Program-made: the position numbers and the translations under genes | The notes under the pieces: generated by a model | What the model was told of the DNA's origin: nothing | What the model saw: only the letters and a program-made list of their open reading frames with translations | Databases searched by the model: none | Origin: Nephromyces sp. MM_2019 | Taxonomy: Eukaryota; Apicomplexa; Aconoidasida; Nephromycida | NCBI GenBank assembly: GCA_015657535.1 | Contig: JADHZB010001682.1 | Location: 39,471-103,470, forward strand | Direction: 5' to 3' | DNA: 64,000 nt | Part shown: in pieces, positions 48,101 through 58,000 of the stretch | Layout of the letters: each line of letters opens with the position of its first letter | Numbering within the stretch: the first letter of the stretch is position 1

Positions 48101-50433
48101 TGTGCACTTGATTTTATCTTTCGAAGCAGCTTTTACGAATATCTGCGCATTAAAATGTGATGCGTGTATACTATTAGACACCCCCCTTCTACCTTTTTCC
48201 CCTCTTATTTTTCGGAGCTTTCATGCTTTTTTCTGCTTTTAATACTGGCAGATTTTGTACTTTTCTTGCTGCTCTGTTTAAGTTTGTTTCTGCTTCTGCT
48301 GCTAATTTTTAAGGAAACTTTTTTCCTCAGAATTTCTTTCTCAAGGCATCTTTCTTTACCAATTTGCTTCAGAACGCTTGAATATCTTTCTTTAAAAATT
48401 TGCTTGAGTTTCCCTACTTTGAAATTCCTTGCTTCTACCAGCTTGTTTCTTCTTTATTTTTGATTCCCCTGAAATCTTGACATCCTTGCGGATTATACAT
48501 CTTTTTTTAGCATCTATATATTGAAGTTATCCCATCGTGCTACCCTCTGTTTTTCCGCTGCTTTCGTGTGCGCGTGATTTCTTTGAAAACTTTGCTAAAT
48601 TCGCACTCTCCAATATGTTCAAGTTTACTCAATTAAGCGCAAAAGCGAAGCCTCCCACTAAAGCCCCTGTTTATCCTGTCTTTAACAGGATCCGTATTGC
48701 GACTTTGATAGCATCCCCTTCTAGTCGAGCCGATAACCTAGTAATCGTCGATCTCTTTTGTGGGATTGGATATTTCTGCCTCCCAATACTGATGTCTCAC
48801 AAGCGAAGGAAATTTTCTTTAAAGAAGATTTATGCGGTAGACTGGAACCCTGCAGCATTACAGGTGGGTTTTTCTAGGAGAGTGATATGAGTGTTATGAA
48901 CTCGAATTTGTGTGTGTGTGTTTGAGCAAGTACCACTGCGTTGCATTATCTTGTTTAGTTTTGCTTTGGGTTTAGGATTTTCTGTATAGCTTCGTGACGT
49001 TTTGTTTGCGATCTCTCTTTGTTTAGCGTTTTCTTTGGATAAGTGCTTCAGTGTTGGCAGAAAATGAAAAAAGGTATCAAAAAATATGCTGATTTTCGGT
49101 GCAATAATGGGCGTTATTAAAGCACATTCTGTAGCTAAGAAGGGCTGCGAATAGCCTAGATTCTAATTCTTTGCTGTGGTGTGTTATCTCTATTGCTGGT
49201 TTCTCTCTTGGTGGCTCTCCTTCATTTAACTCAAAGTTCCTTGCTTGTTGCTGTTCCTTATCGTTACAAATATTATTCAGGCGTTTGAGAACTCCATTTC
49301 GCTTAATAAGCTTGACAGAGGACTCATTAAGATGATAAACAAAGACTGCAGGCTTATCCAGGAAGAGGATATTCCCAGAGGAGTGGCTGATCAAATTATT
49401 CTAGGGCTTGTACCCAGCAGCTCCATTGCTTGGCCTATGGCCTCGCGCTTACTAAACAAGGAGCTAGGAGGAGTTATTCATGTTCATGGCGTGGTGAAGA
49501 AACAGGAAGCCTTTAGCGATTTAAAACCTAGCAAAGATGAAGGTAAATTCACTTGTTTAATTGCTTTTCAATACTAAACGCAGGTGCGAATTTTTCGTTG
49601 TGTGCAAATGCTTATACGTTTATCCATCTGATTTACTAGTAAGGTGATCATCTTTCTTTTGTCTGATTGATTTATAAAGTGCCTATGCCTATATAGAGCT
49701 CTTTGCTTTCTTTCTATTTGTTTCTGCTTCTAGCACTTGCTTATGTGGAGTGTGGAATCGAAAAGTCTCGTTTCTGATTTTTATGCCCTAATCTTGCAGC
49801 TGAATTTTGTCGGTAAAAAGTGTAGATCGCAGTGTTTATGCGTTGATTTTTCTAGCCTCCTTTAATAGAGCTTTAAATATCTTCAATGCTAAGTTAACGA
49901 GCCTGCTTTTTTAGCGAAGTTTGATTCCTGTAGATTCGCTTATAGGGAATGAAAGGTGGACTAGATTAAATCCTTTTGTTACCATGCGTTGATGGATTTA
50001 TATTGCTGATTAGGTTTTAGGGTTTGAGGCTTAGGGCTTAGGGCTTAAGGTTTAGGGTTTAGGGTTTGCTGTTTAGGGCGTAGGGTTTAGGGTTTATGCT
50101 TTGCGGTTTTGGGTTTAGGATATAGCCCCTTTTTAGAATAGCATGTGTCTTACCTGCTCGCCACGTGTGTGTTATATTTGGCTTGCTAACTTGCTATGTT
50201 GGTGTGTAGCTTAATTTCTGTTTTTAGACCTGAAGCAACCTCCTGTTCTGTGGGCTGAAGATGTACGTAGACATTTCCTCAAGCTGCTTAATGATAAACC
50301 AAAGAATGAAGTGAATCAAGTTTCGTGGATGGTCTTCATAGATCATTTAGAAAAAGTTAAATCCTATGCCCCCGGAAGATATCACTATGTTGTGGACTTA
50401 CGATGTTTGCCGATAGCAAGCAAAAGCAAATAG
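33627..50433 (+). CDS. TYW3-kelch-TYW2 fusion, wybutosine biosynthesis (13 exons, 2277 aa)
   Basis: Wybutosine is the tricyclic base at position 37 of tRNA-Phe. TYW3 is a methyltransferase of the pathway, TYW2 transfers the aminocarboxypropyl group from S-adenosylmethionine, and the kelch propeller corresponds to the C-terminal part of TYW4. Exons: 33627-36113, 37351-37540, 38358-38427, 39766-39860, 40871-41072, 41630-41966, 42405-43055, 44017-44200, 45217-47081, 47569-47678, 48689-48863, 49281-49542, 50228-50433. All junction phases agree and the total (6834 nt) is divisible by 3. The order TYW3, kelch, TYW2 is that of plant TYW2/3/4. The weak point is the first junction: donor GTTGGT at 36114 lies 12 nt before a TAA, so exon 1 could instead end as a separate TYW3 gene at 36125, with kelch-TYW2 starting at ATG 37360. 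The protein is far longer than its plant counterpart because of polar inserts. Confidence 0.8.
34086..34145 (+). repeat. 15-bp x 4 coding tandem repeat (SRDKK/SRDEE)
   Basis: Four 15-bp copies encode RDKKS, RDEGS, RDEES and RDKKF inside the TYW3 insert. This shows in-frame repeat expansion within coding DNA. Confidence 0.9.
36126..37350 (+). other. Putative first intron of the wybutosine gene
   Basis: T-rich and without a supported exon; it ends at acceptor CTTTTCACAG. The open frame at 36813-37019 shows no kelch or TYW resemblance. If exon 1 terminates at 36125, this is instead a short intergenic spacer. Confidence 0.55.
37635..37820. repeat. Degenerate 35-40-bp minisatellite in an intron
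   Basis: Four to five diverged copies contain AAAGCTTGAAGA or AAAGCTTGACGA followed by GTGTATATACAC-like sequence, between the first two kelch exons. Confidence 0.65.
38650..38682. repeat. TA-rich microsatellite in an intron
   Basis: An ATATATAT run between kelch exons 38358-38427 and 39766-39860. No function is apparent. Confidence 0.8.
38802..38833 (+). other. Hairpin followed by T-run inside an intron
   Basis: GCCCATC (38802-38808) pairs with GATGGGC (38820-38826) around an 11-nt loop and is followed by C and six Ts. It resembles an intrinsic terminator or a small-RNA 3' end, but lies inside a kelch intron. Could be chance. Confidence 0.4.
44340..44926. repeat. About 55-bp tandem repeat containing a 481-N gap
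   Basis: The unit GCCTAAGTTAAACGCATAAG plus TCTCTTCATATTAAGCTC occurs on both sides of the gap (from about 44345 and again from 44883). The gap at 44402-44882 therefore falls inside a satellite array within the intron between the last kelch exon and the TYW2 exon. The flanking exons still join in phase 1, so the gap probably hides no coding DNA. Confidence 0.85.
44402..44882. other. Assembly gap (481 N)
   Basis: A run of Ns inside the intronic satellite. Its non-round size suggests an estimated length. Confidence 0.95.
45217..50433 (+). other. TYW2 methyltransferase-fold segment (exons 9-13)
   Basis: Exon 9 (45217-47081) starts the TYW2 N-domain (CWLEMNGCFDKSRKIF), runs through a Ser-rich insert of roughly 430 residues, and resumes at YVRFGEIVLFPR and AKTLGIRGEISGSFRESN. 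Exon 10 gives the ENGVIYSFDITKSMFASGN block. Exon 11 holds SAM motif I, VDLFCGIGYFCLP, and AVDWNPAALQ. Exon 12 holds CRLIQEEDIPRGVADQ, the LGLVPSS motif and GGVIHVHG. Exon 13 ends with DHLEKVKSYAPGRYHYVVDL. These are the conserved TYW2/Trm5-fold motifs in order, and the end matches plant TYW2, so the gene is complete at its 3' end. Confidence 0.9.
50012..50120 (+). repeat. Interstitial telomere-type (TTTAGGG) repeats in an intron
   Basis: Degenerate TTTAGGG and TTAGGG units (GGTTTAGGGTTTAGGGTTTG and variants such as GGCTTAGGGC) run for about 110 bp inside the last intron of the TYW gene. TTTAGGG is the telomere repeat of plants and of several alveolates. Short TTTAGGG pieces also occur near 43913-43924 in an earlier intron. 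Confidence 0.85.
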
Positions 50434-51769
50434 CCTAGTTTCTTACTAGTTTTTTTCAGGCTTAGTTTTTCGTCATTGTAGAGATGGGATGAAGCTTCCA
50501 TAGCTTGTTGAACTGACTATACTATTTAGTCATGAAATATTTCTGCTGGCGCAAATGCTAATATAATTTTAATATATTGATTGGTGGTCGGAAATTTTTA
50601 AAATCCCGTTTCACCGGTTGACCGGAATGACGAAGACAGCCCATATAATGTGTTCCATTCCTCTATATTTAGGAAAAAAGTAGGACAAACTGAGGGATTG
50701 AAAGCTGTATTTAACTATATATATTGATTTCAGCGTAGGAATTTTTAGTGAATTCCCTAAGATAATGGTAACTCTTTGTGAGATAATTATAGCTACAGGA
50801 TTACTAGTTATTATAATTGGATCGTTTCAGGAATTTAAACTAAAGCACAAGATACTAAGTTTATTCATCGCTACATGGATAGCACAGCGGATGTGAAGTC
50901 CTGCCTCTTCGTACTATTATTTCGATAAGTTTTTTTGCTTCAAATTTTGCTACGACAGTATGACTGCGCTCGCTACTCTTTATTCCATTTTTATCGCATC
51001 TTTGTTTCATTAGTCTAAGTATTTTGTTTGATTTTTTTGACGATTTTATTGTCGCCTTCGTTTTGTATCACAAAGTAAAATATTTCGCGTTGTTATTTTT
51101 GGAAAGCAACAATTTCTATAACCAGAATATCTGGATATATTACTATCAAAAAAGAATTTTTTGAATCTTTTGGTATACTGTATTTCCAAGGTTTTATTTC
51201 TTTAAAAATGCTCTTGATCTTTCTTTTGGGACTAATGAAAGTAATTGCTATTCTCATTTCTGGTGGCTTTTCACCTATGGAACCCTAAAAGAGCGCTAAA
51301 ATTGCTTTAAAACTAATTTAAAGACCTCTTGGAAATTTTTCTGCGAGATGATCTCATGTAAGGCTTTCTTCAATTCTTTGAGACGTATAGCACACTTTCA
51401 TAAAAATACTAACTTTCTATCCTAATACTCTTCTTTAGTGCCCGTCTTTGGTGTACGCATGCTTTCCCCTGTTAGTTTAAAAAAGTTGCTTTATCAAAAG
51501 CGTTTTTGAGCTTGAAAACATAGAGGTACGATCATAGATAAGATTGCAGTGCAATCTGAAATTTTCTACAGAGCAACTGCCAGCTACATTTCGCTGCTTC
51601 TGAAGTCCTCTGTATTTTATGTTTTGCCACTGGCAACTGGGATTGCATGTATGTCCTTTTTCACGTGCTGCCCGCGGATTTTTTTGTCACTTCCTGAGAC
51701 CACAGGCCTTTTTCATGCCCAGCGTGTAGCATTTCCTGAATATAAGGTACATACTGAATTTGTGCTGTT

Positions 51770-51885
51770 ACTCCTAATGTTATTGCTGCTAATGGCAATA
51801 CTAATAACGCTAATACTAATAGTACTAACGCTAATACTAATACAAATAGTAATAGGAACAATACTAATACTACTACTGGTTGCCG
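51770..51885. repeat. Degenerate ACTAAT/GCTAAT trinucleotide-based repeat
   Basis: Runs of AATACTAATA and GCTAATACTAAT keep all frames open. One plus frame reads Asn/Thr-rich (NTNNANTNST), another Ile/Leu-rich. The apparent ORFs on both strands here are created by the repeat. Confidence 0.75.
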
Positions 51886-51989
51886 GAAGCGCTGCCATGT
51901 TGCGTAGCTTGAAGCCATGGTATTTAGTGTTTGGTATCCAGAAGTTCCAAACATCAGTTGTACTTTGATAAGGCTGCTATTCAAATGGA

Positions 51990-52047
51990 GTTCCCTTTAG
52001 TTTACTGTAAAGCTAGCTATTTACAGTAAACTACTGGATATTGGGAA
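51990..52047. repeat. Nested inverted repeat (foldback)
   Basis: Perfect 14-bp arms TAGTTTACTGTAAA (51998-52011) and TTTACAGTAAACTA (52020-52033) flank an 8-bp loop, GCTAGCTA. Outside them AGTTCCC and GGGAACT form a second pair. This may be a small foldback or MITE remnant. I see no transposase. Confidence 0.7.
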
Positions 52048-53895
52048 CTATAATCATTAATAGTAAACTAAAAATTATAAAAATAAAACTAAAAATACGT
52101 GATTTTACTAAAGCTGTGCATAATATGAGAACTAGGGCTGACGATGCTATATGTTATCTTAAGCTTAGTCACTAGCGGTAGTCCTGTAAAGTAAGAGACT
52201 AAAGGTCATAGCAAAAGTTCTTTTGAAGGATTCTCTATGTTTATTTTCTGATTCGTGGAATCAGCACCTCCTGAGTTTTATATAAACTTGTAATCCCCGG
52301 CACACAAAAGTCCAAACTAGACGGTTCAACTAAACAGACTCATGAAAAATGTGTCAAGCAACAGTGTTCGGGTCGGAAAATGGAGAGTACAGAGTGAAGC
52401 TTTCGCCCTTCTGAAATGAAGGAAATAAGTTTGTTGATTTTCTGCATGCGGGGCTAGAGAGTTTTATGCCCTTTTTTTAAATGCTCTAAAAATCGAAATG
52501 GCGGTAGTCCTGCTTGAGGAGCCCCTTAGTATGGGCTAGGTTACTAATGGCTGACTAAGAAATCTCGAATTAAAAAAAGAGAAACTTTCTTAAATTGCTC
52601 TTTCCAGCAAGCGGCATTCAGTGTCTTGCTCATATCTTGTACCCTCTATCAAGTATTTACTCTTTATGCCTACTGAGCAGCTTGCTGCTGCTTATTTTTT
52701 TTGGACTGCCGCAGCATGCGTAGACAGAAGGCGTAAAAAAAAGGTCCAAAGTGATTTATACTTTGAAAAGTTGTTCTTAACCTGGAAATAACGCAAAAAG
52801 TCACTAGTAATTGATGGGAGTTTATCAATGAGAAGTACTTTGGAGCAACGCGTTTTACTTTCCAATCGGTAACCCCCGGGAGAAAGTGGCAGTTACAGGG
52901 TCATTGTGGCCTCGAAATGCTTCTATAAAGCAAGTTTTTATTGATAAACGTATCGATTCGACTTTGTCTAGTAATTGTCAGCGAGAGCATCCACGATTCC
53001 CTGCCGATGATGAATCTCTTTGATATGATGCGTCTTTTTTGATTCAGAACGGGATAAGCACGCGCTTAATTAGGGGGTTTACGTAGCATTTTACGCTAGC
53101 TTCTCGGTTTCAGCAAAATATGCAAAACTTTGCAGGCGCGAATGAGCTGGGCATTATGATGACTTTAGATTTCATGCATAGCGCTCGCCAAGGGGCCGCA
53201 GAATCCTTCTGAGCGAAAGATTTCCGTAAATAATCGAAGCCCTTTTATGGGTTCAGAGAGTGACGACAAGAAGTGCTTTTTAGCATAAATAGATTGAATG
53301 CTATGCTTGCAATAAGAGAATTCCACGCAGGTTGTAGCTGCTCATCACGGATATTTTAGATAAAAAATATCAGTATTACCCAATATTGGCGTATCTATTA
53401 TAGATTGCTTACTCTTTTAGTGTGATGTAAAAATTTTAGGGGTTATGTATATCGGTAAGAGAGGTTCATTTCGCAGGATTCATCATTGCAATCATACATC
53501 AAGACGAATTTAAACTATCGGTTAATATCGCGCATCTATAGCCTCTAAGTTACCAACGGAATACGAATAAGAAAGCCAGGAAAAGCTCTTAATTTATCAG
53601 GATTACCCTTTATTTTTGTCTGCCCATTTACAACGTGGGAAGGTGCTGCTTGGGATATATAAGCATTACTCAAGTAACACGTGAAAAAAAGGGTAAATTT
53701 AGCAAGAATGGTAAGCAGTGTTACGCCCACAAAAATCCTAGAAACCTGTTCTCGTGTTTTAATGGATTATGAGGATCTTTTTCAGTAAACCTCGCGACAC
53801 AATGTAAAGGATTGAAGCAACGGACAAAGTGCGGGGTTGGTCCATTAACCTACTGAAATATTAGCAAAACATATTTATTAAGGCGAACCAGAGGC

Positions 53896-54037
53896 GAACT
53901 GACGATTGCAACACACATACCAGCTTCACACTACTCGAGACCTACAGGTCATCACATTGCCTTCGCCTATCTAGGTGAACTGATAATTCCAGCACACAAA
54001 CCGGCTTCACACTACTCGAGACCGGCAAATCATCACA
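53896..54037. repeat. Two-copy 81-bp direct repeat
   Basis: GAACTGA..ATT followed by GCTTCACACTACTCGAGACC and CATCACA occurs at 53896-53956 and again at 53977-54037, an 81-bp period with about 85% identity. Confidence 0.8.
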
Positions 54038-55036
54038 CCACTTAGGTCCACTTCCTTCCAGTCGTAAACGCTAGCTCCCTCACCAGCTCTCGTCTTCGAG
54101 AACGGTTGAAGCAAGGCCAATTGATAATTAAGCATGAGGGAGGAGGACTCCGACTATCTTTGGTTTCTCTTTGATAGCAAGTTTTAATAGTAATGACGAT
54201 ACGCTATTGGTCGTAATTTACTTCTGGAGGGGTGTAAGTACACCTCATTTTCAAAGACACAATCCGGTTTGGACTTTGATAAGAATCCATCAGCCTCTTA
54301 CTTTACGTTCATACACTTTTGATGATGTCAGAGCCATGAAGATGTGTAGTAACAGCTTTGCTTTTAGCTTTTAATCATCTTAGCAACAGGGCAATTATGC
54401 TGATATCGGTTGCGCTGACTGATTCTTCTTTGGAAAGCCGAGAGGCCAGCGGTTTGACCTCGGTTTTGATGTGATATATGCATTCATTATTTCTTCCATT
54501 TTGTGCCTATTTTTTGCGCTTTGGCAATAAATCACCACAGCGAGAAGCTTAGTATGGCTTATAATTACGCTTTGATTGATAGTATTTACAAAAGGTTTGT
54601 AAGAAGAAGTTCATCTTGCTGGAAACCTCTTTGGACCATATCTCCCTAAAATGCTCTGCTCAGCAGCTGTAGCTACAATTTCTTTTTTTATTCATGTTTC
54701 TGTTGCTCATGAATTTATTCGCTGCTGCGCTAGAAATAACTGAATAAGTCAGCTTCAGCGTCCGGAATCTCTTTCTCGTGCTCCATATCACTCATTTTTG
54801 CAGCTCTTTTGATGTTACTACTTCCTTTCTCGTTGAAGTCATGCGGTAGAGTACCTAAAGCCTTTAGTCATTCCTACTGACAAGAGGAAAGACTTCCGAT
54901 ATTGAATATCATTACTTTGTGTATAGTTGCGGAAACTTCCCCTTTTAGATTTTTTTTGTGAGGCGACTCTTTAGGGGTGCAGTTTTTATATACTATCGCC
55001 GTTGCATATTATGTATCTCTACCGATTGATATAAAG

Positions 55037-58000
55037 ATGGCAAAGGATAATAAGTCCGGTGTCACCGCCGATTCTTCTATTTCTTCCTCTGGATCGTTTT
55101 GGAAGCGGCATTTTGACAGAAGAATTTCAAGAGCGATTTTGTCTGTTTTTGGCTTTGGTAATCCTCTTTCCGTACAAGAAAAGGTAGGCTGTGAACTTCT
55201 TCCTTTGTGGTAGCCTTTAGGGACTAGTGCTGGGGAACAAGCATCAATCTTCTTTTAGGAATTATATTTCCTGTTATTCTATATTTTTTTTATTTCTGTG
55301 GAAAATTAAAGTAAAAATACTAAAAGTGGTATAGTAAAAGGTAAACATCTAACTTTAAAAAGAGCTATAATTGCTCTCCAGGCTTTCATTATCAATTTTT
55401 TTCGCAGGTTGCTGCTGCAGAGAGCTCATGATGCTTCATATCAATGTAGCTTCCTGGTTTATTTTTTTTATATACATATATATTTTACAATTATGAAGAG
55501 CTGATTGCTCGCTTTTTTGCAAACAAATAGAGTCATCTTCATATAATCGCTCTTATTTGCTTCTTTCGCTTGGCAGGAGGAGCTTATTTATATTTTTTAT
55601 ACAGATACAAAGGGCTCTATTAAATCTTCCCGAACTTGTGTTTGTTGAATTTTTTGTATAGTTTTTGCAATCGCAACTGTGAAGGGGTTACTAGCTCTAA
55701 GAAAAGTAACACGGCTAGGTGTACTTTTGCTCTTTCGATTTTTTCCTGTGCTTGGTGGGCATGGACTTGTATTAATTCATTGTGTGTTGCACTGTGGAAT
55801 CTTCAATTCAGTTGCCTGCCTTCTATAGATTCATAGTAACGCGACTATATTTCTTATCTGAATGATTTATTTCTTTGGCATACGAATTCGTGGCTGAGGA
55901 ATCCACTACTCTGGGCTTTACGCTGTGAAGTAACAAGTTTGAATGTTTTCAGTAAGGCTGGCCTTATTTTCTATATTTAAAGCATTCATCCGTTGCTAGT
56001 ATTTTGTAATGTAGGGATTTTAATCTAAGAAATTCATGGTTTATAAGTAGTATTCTTACTGCTTTTAGATTAAAGTTTTGATTTTTTGCTTTATTCATTT
56101 TTACTGCGATGATGCTTCACTTGATACGTTGCAAGGAGCTAAATCATTTTTAGAGCTAGAGTTTAGTTGTAAAGATTATTCTGTTAGCGAAATTGAGGTT
56201 TTTTTTTGTTTATATCTCACTTAAAATGATAAATTTCATGGTTGTTCTGACTAATATGTGGTAGCCAACGTGTGATTTTCTTATGATGAATTTCCTGTTT
56301 ATCACATTCGCTTCTCCGTCGGATGCCATATTTTAAGTGTTTGTTCTGTTTTACTAATTTCATGCTGAGAATGCGATGATATTTTCACTTCCGTTTTCGC
56401 CAATTTTGCATTACGTGAAAGCTGCTTTTCGGAGTATTTTTCTGCTCATAATCCGATCACACTTTCACGTCGGTTTTCGCCAGTTTTACTTCACTTGAAT
56501 GCTTTTTTTTTCACCTATTTAAGTCAGAAAGGTGGTTTCTCTTCTTGTTAGCTCATGAAACTTACGTGATATCTTCAAAATCCTCTTTTAAGGATTTTTG
56601 ATACAAAAATTTATTCCTTTGCTGTGCTCTTGACGCGTTATCTTTTGGGCTCTCATGCTGATTGCTGAGGAGAAATCTATTCTTAAGTTGTAGCTAGGAT
56701 TTCCTTGAGTACAAATAATGGTATTACAGCACCCTTGTTTGATGACGAGAGGATTTCTTCGTCTGTTTGCAGTGTAGAAACTTTCTTACCGTTAATAGTG
56801 ACGAAAATTTTCGTCTTCAACTTCGTAAAGCCGTTTTCGCAGTGTTTCCCACCTTTTCCTACATTTTTGCACCTTTTCCTGCGTTTTACCACCTTTTCCG
56901 ACATTTTTGTAATTCCTCCGTTCCGCTTCCTCCTTTTTCCTTTCCTCTTATTTTTTGCCTTAATTTTTACAATCTCTTCTTTTCGTCTGCAGGTTATACC
57001 GTTTGCTCTTAAAGGTAAGGATTTGCTTATCAGAGCTAGGACTGGTTCTGGAAAGACTATTGCTTATGCTATGCCAGTTGTTCAGCGATTGTTAGAGTCT
57101 TCTCGTGGAATAGGCTCAGCGAAGAAGCAGAAGAGCAAGTCTTGTTTGAACGCAGTCATTCTCGTACCTACCAAGGATCTTTGCTCACAAGTTCGCTGTG
57201 TGTTTGAATCAATATACAGTAGTTTGAATGCATTTTTTCTTCTAGTTTTTTGTGTGTGTGAATGTCAGCATGGTCATTTTCCTTTTTTCTTATCGTTGTG
57301 ATGATATTTACCTCTGTGTATGTGTGTGTGTGTGCATATTTGTGAATTTGTTTTGGTGCTACAGAGTAAAAGCCTTGCTTTTTAACTTGCTTCCTTGAAG
57401 TGTGTTCTTCTCAGCTGCGGCATTTTTCGTTCTGTATGTGCCACTGATTTTGCTTGTTTCTTTCGATTGAGTTCTTAGGCTTATTTACGTGCTTTTGACG
57501 GAGACAATTTTAAATTTAGAACAACACACACTCCGCGGCTCGAGATAGCTGCAAATTTAAAGCAACCCACGCTGTCGCTCGAGATAGCTGCTAATTTAAG
57601 GCATCACACACACAATAGCTCCAGATAGTATCATTTGGTGCTCTCTTGCTACTTCCCATCTAGAGACAAGCTCAATATAAAGAGTTTGAATCTCTTTGCC
57701 ACTTTATCTTAGATAAAGGTTGTAACAAATATTAAAAGAGTGTAAATTTCCTTGAAAGAAGATACTATCATAGACATGTCTATATATATTCGCATATGTA
57801 TACATATGCTTTTGAGATACTGGTGACTATTCCTAGGTGTTTCCTGCGATTTGGCTAACCATTTTCCTTATTAAATAACGCATATGTGCCCTTTTATACG
57901 TTATATCACCAAAAGGTGTTTTAGATGAAGGTGGCTGAGCCCATGAAATTATGTTAAAAATCCTGAAACTACTTGAGGAAAGCGTAGAAATTCTAAAGTG

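Larger units (their letters stand above)
50434..55036. other. 4.6-kb stretch between the TYW and helicase genes, no gene supported
   Basis: It contains an ACTAAT-type repeat, an inverted repeat and a two-copy 81-bp repeat, listed separately. Open frames at 51549-51968 (+), 51661-51984 (-), 53545-53730 (-) and 54171-54374 (+) lack domains or splice partners. Confidence 0.45.

Noticed and set aside
51549..51984. Opposing hydrophobic ORFs on both strands
   Set aside because: Both depend on the ACTAAT-type repeat, which keeps every frame open.
54977..55036. Upstream start adding a hydrophobic leader to the helicase
   Set aside because: Dbp9/DDX56 proteins are nucleolar, and ATG 55037 gives a normal N-terminus.
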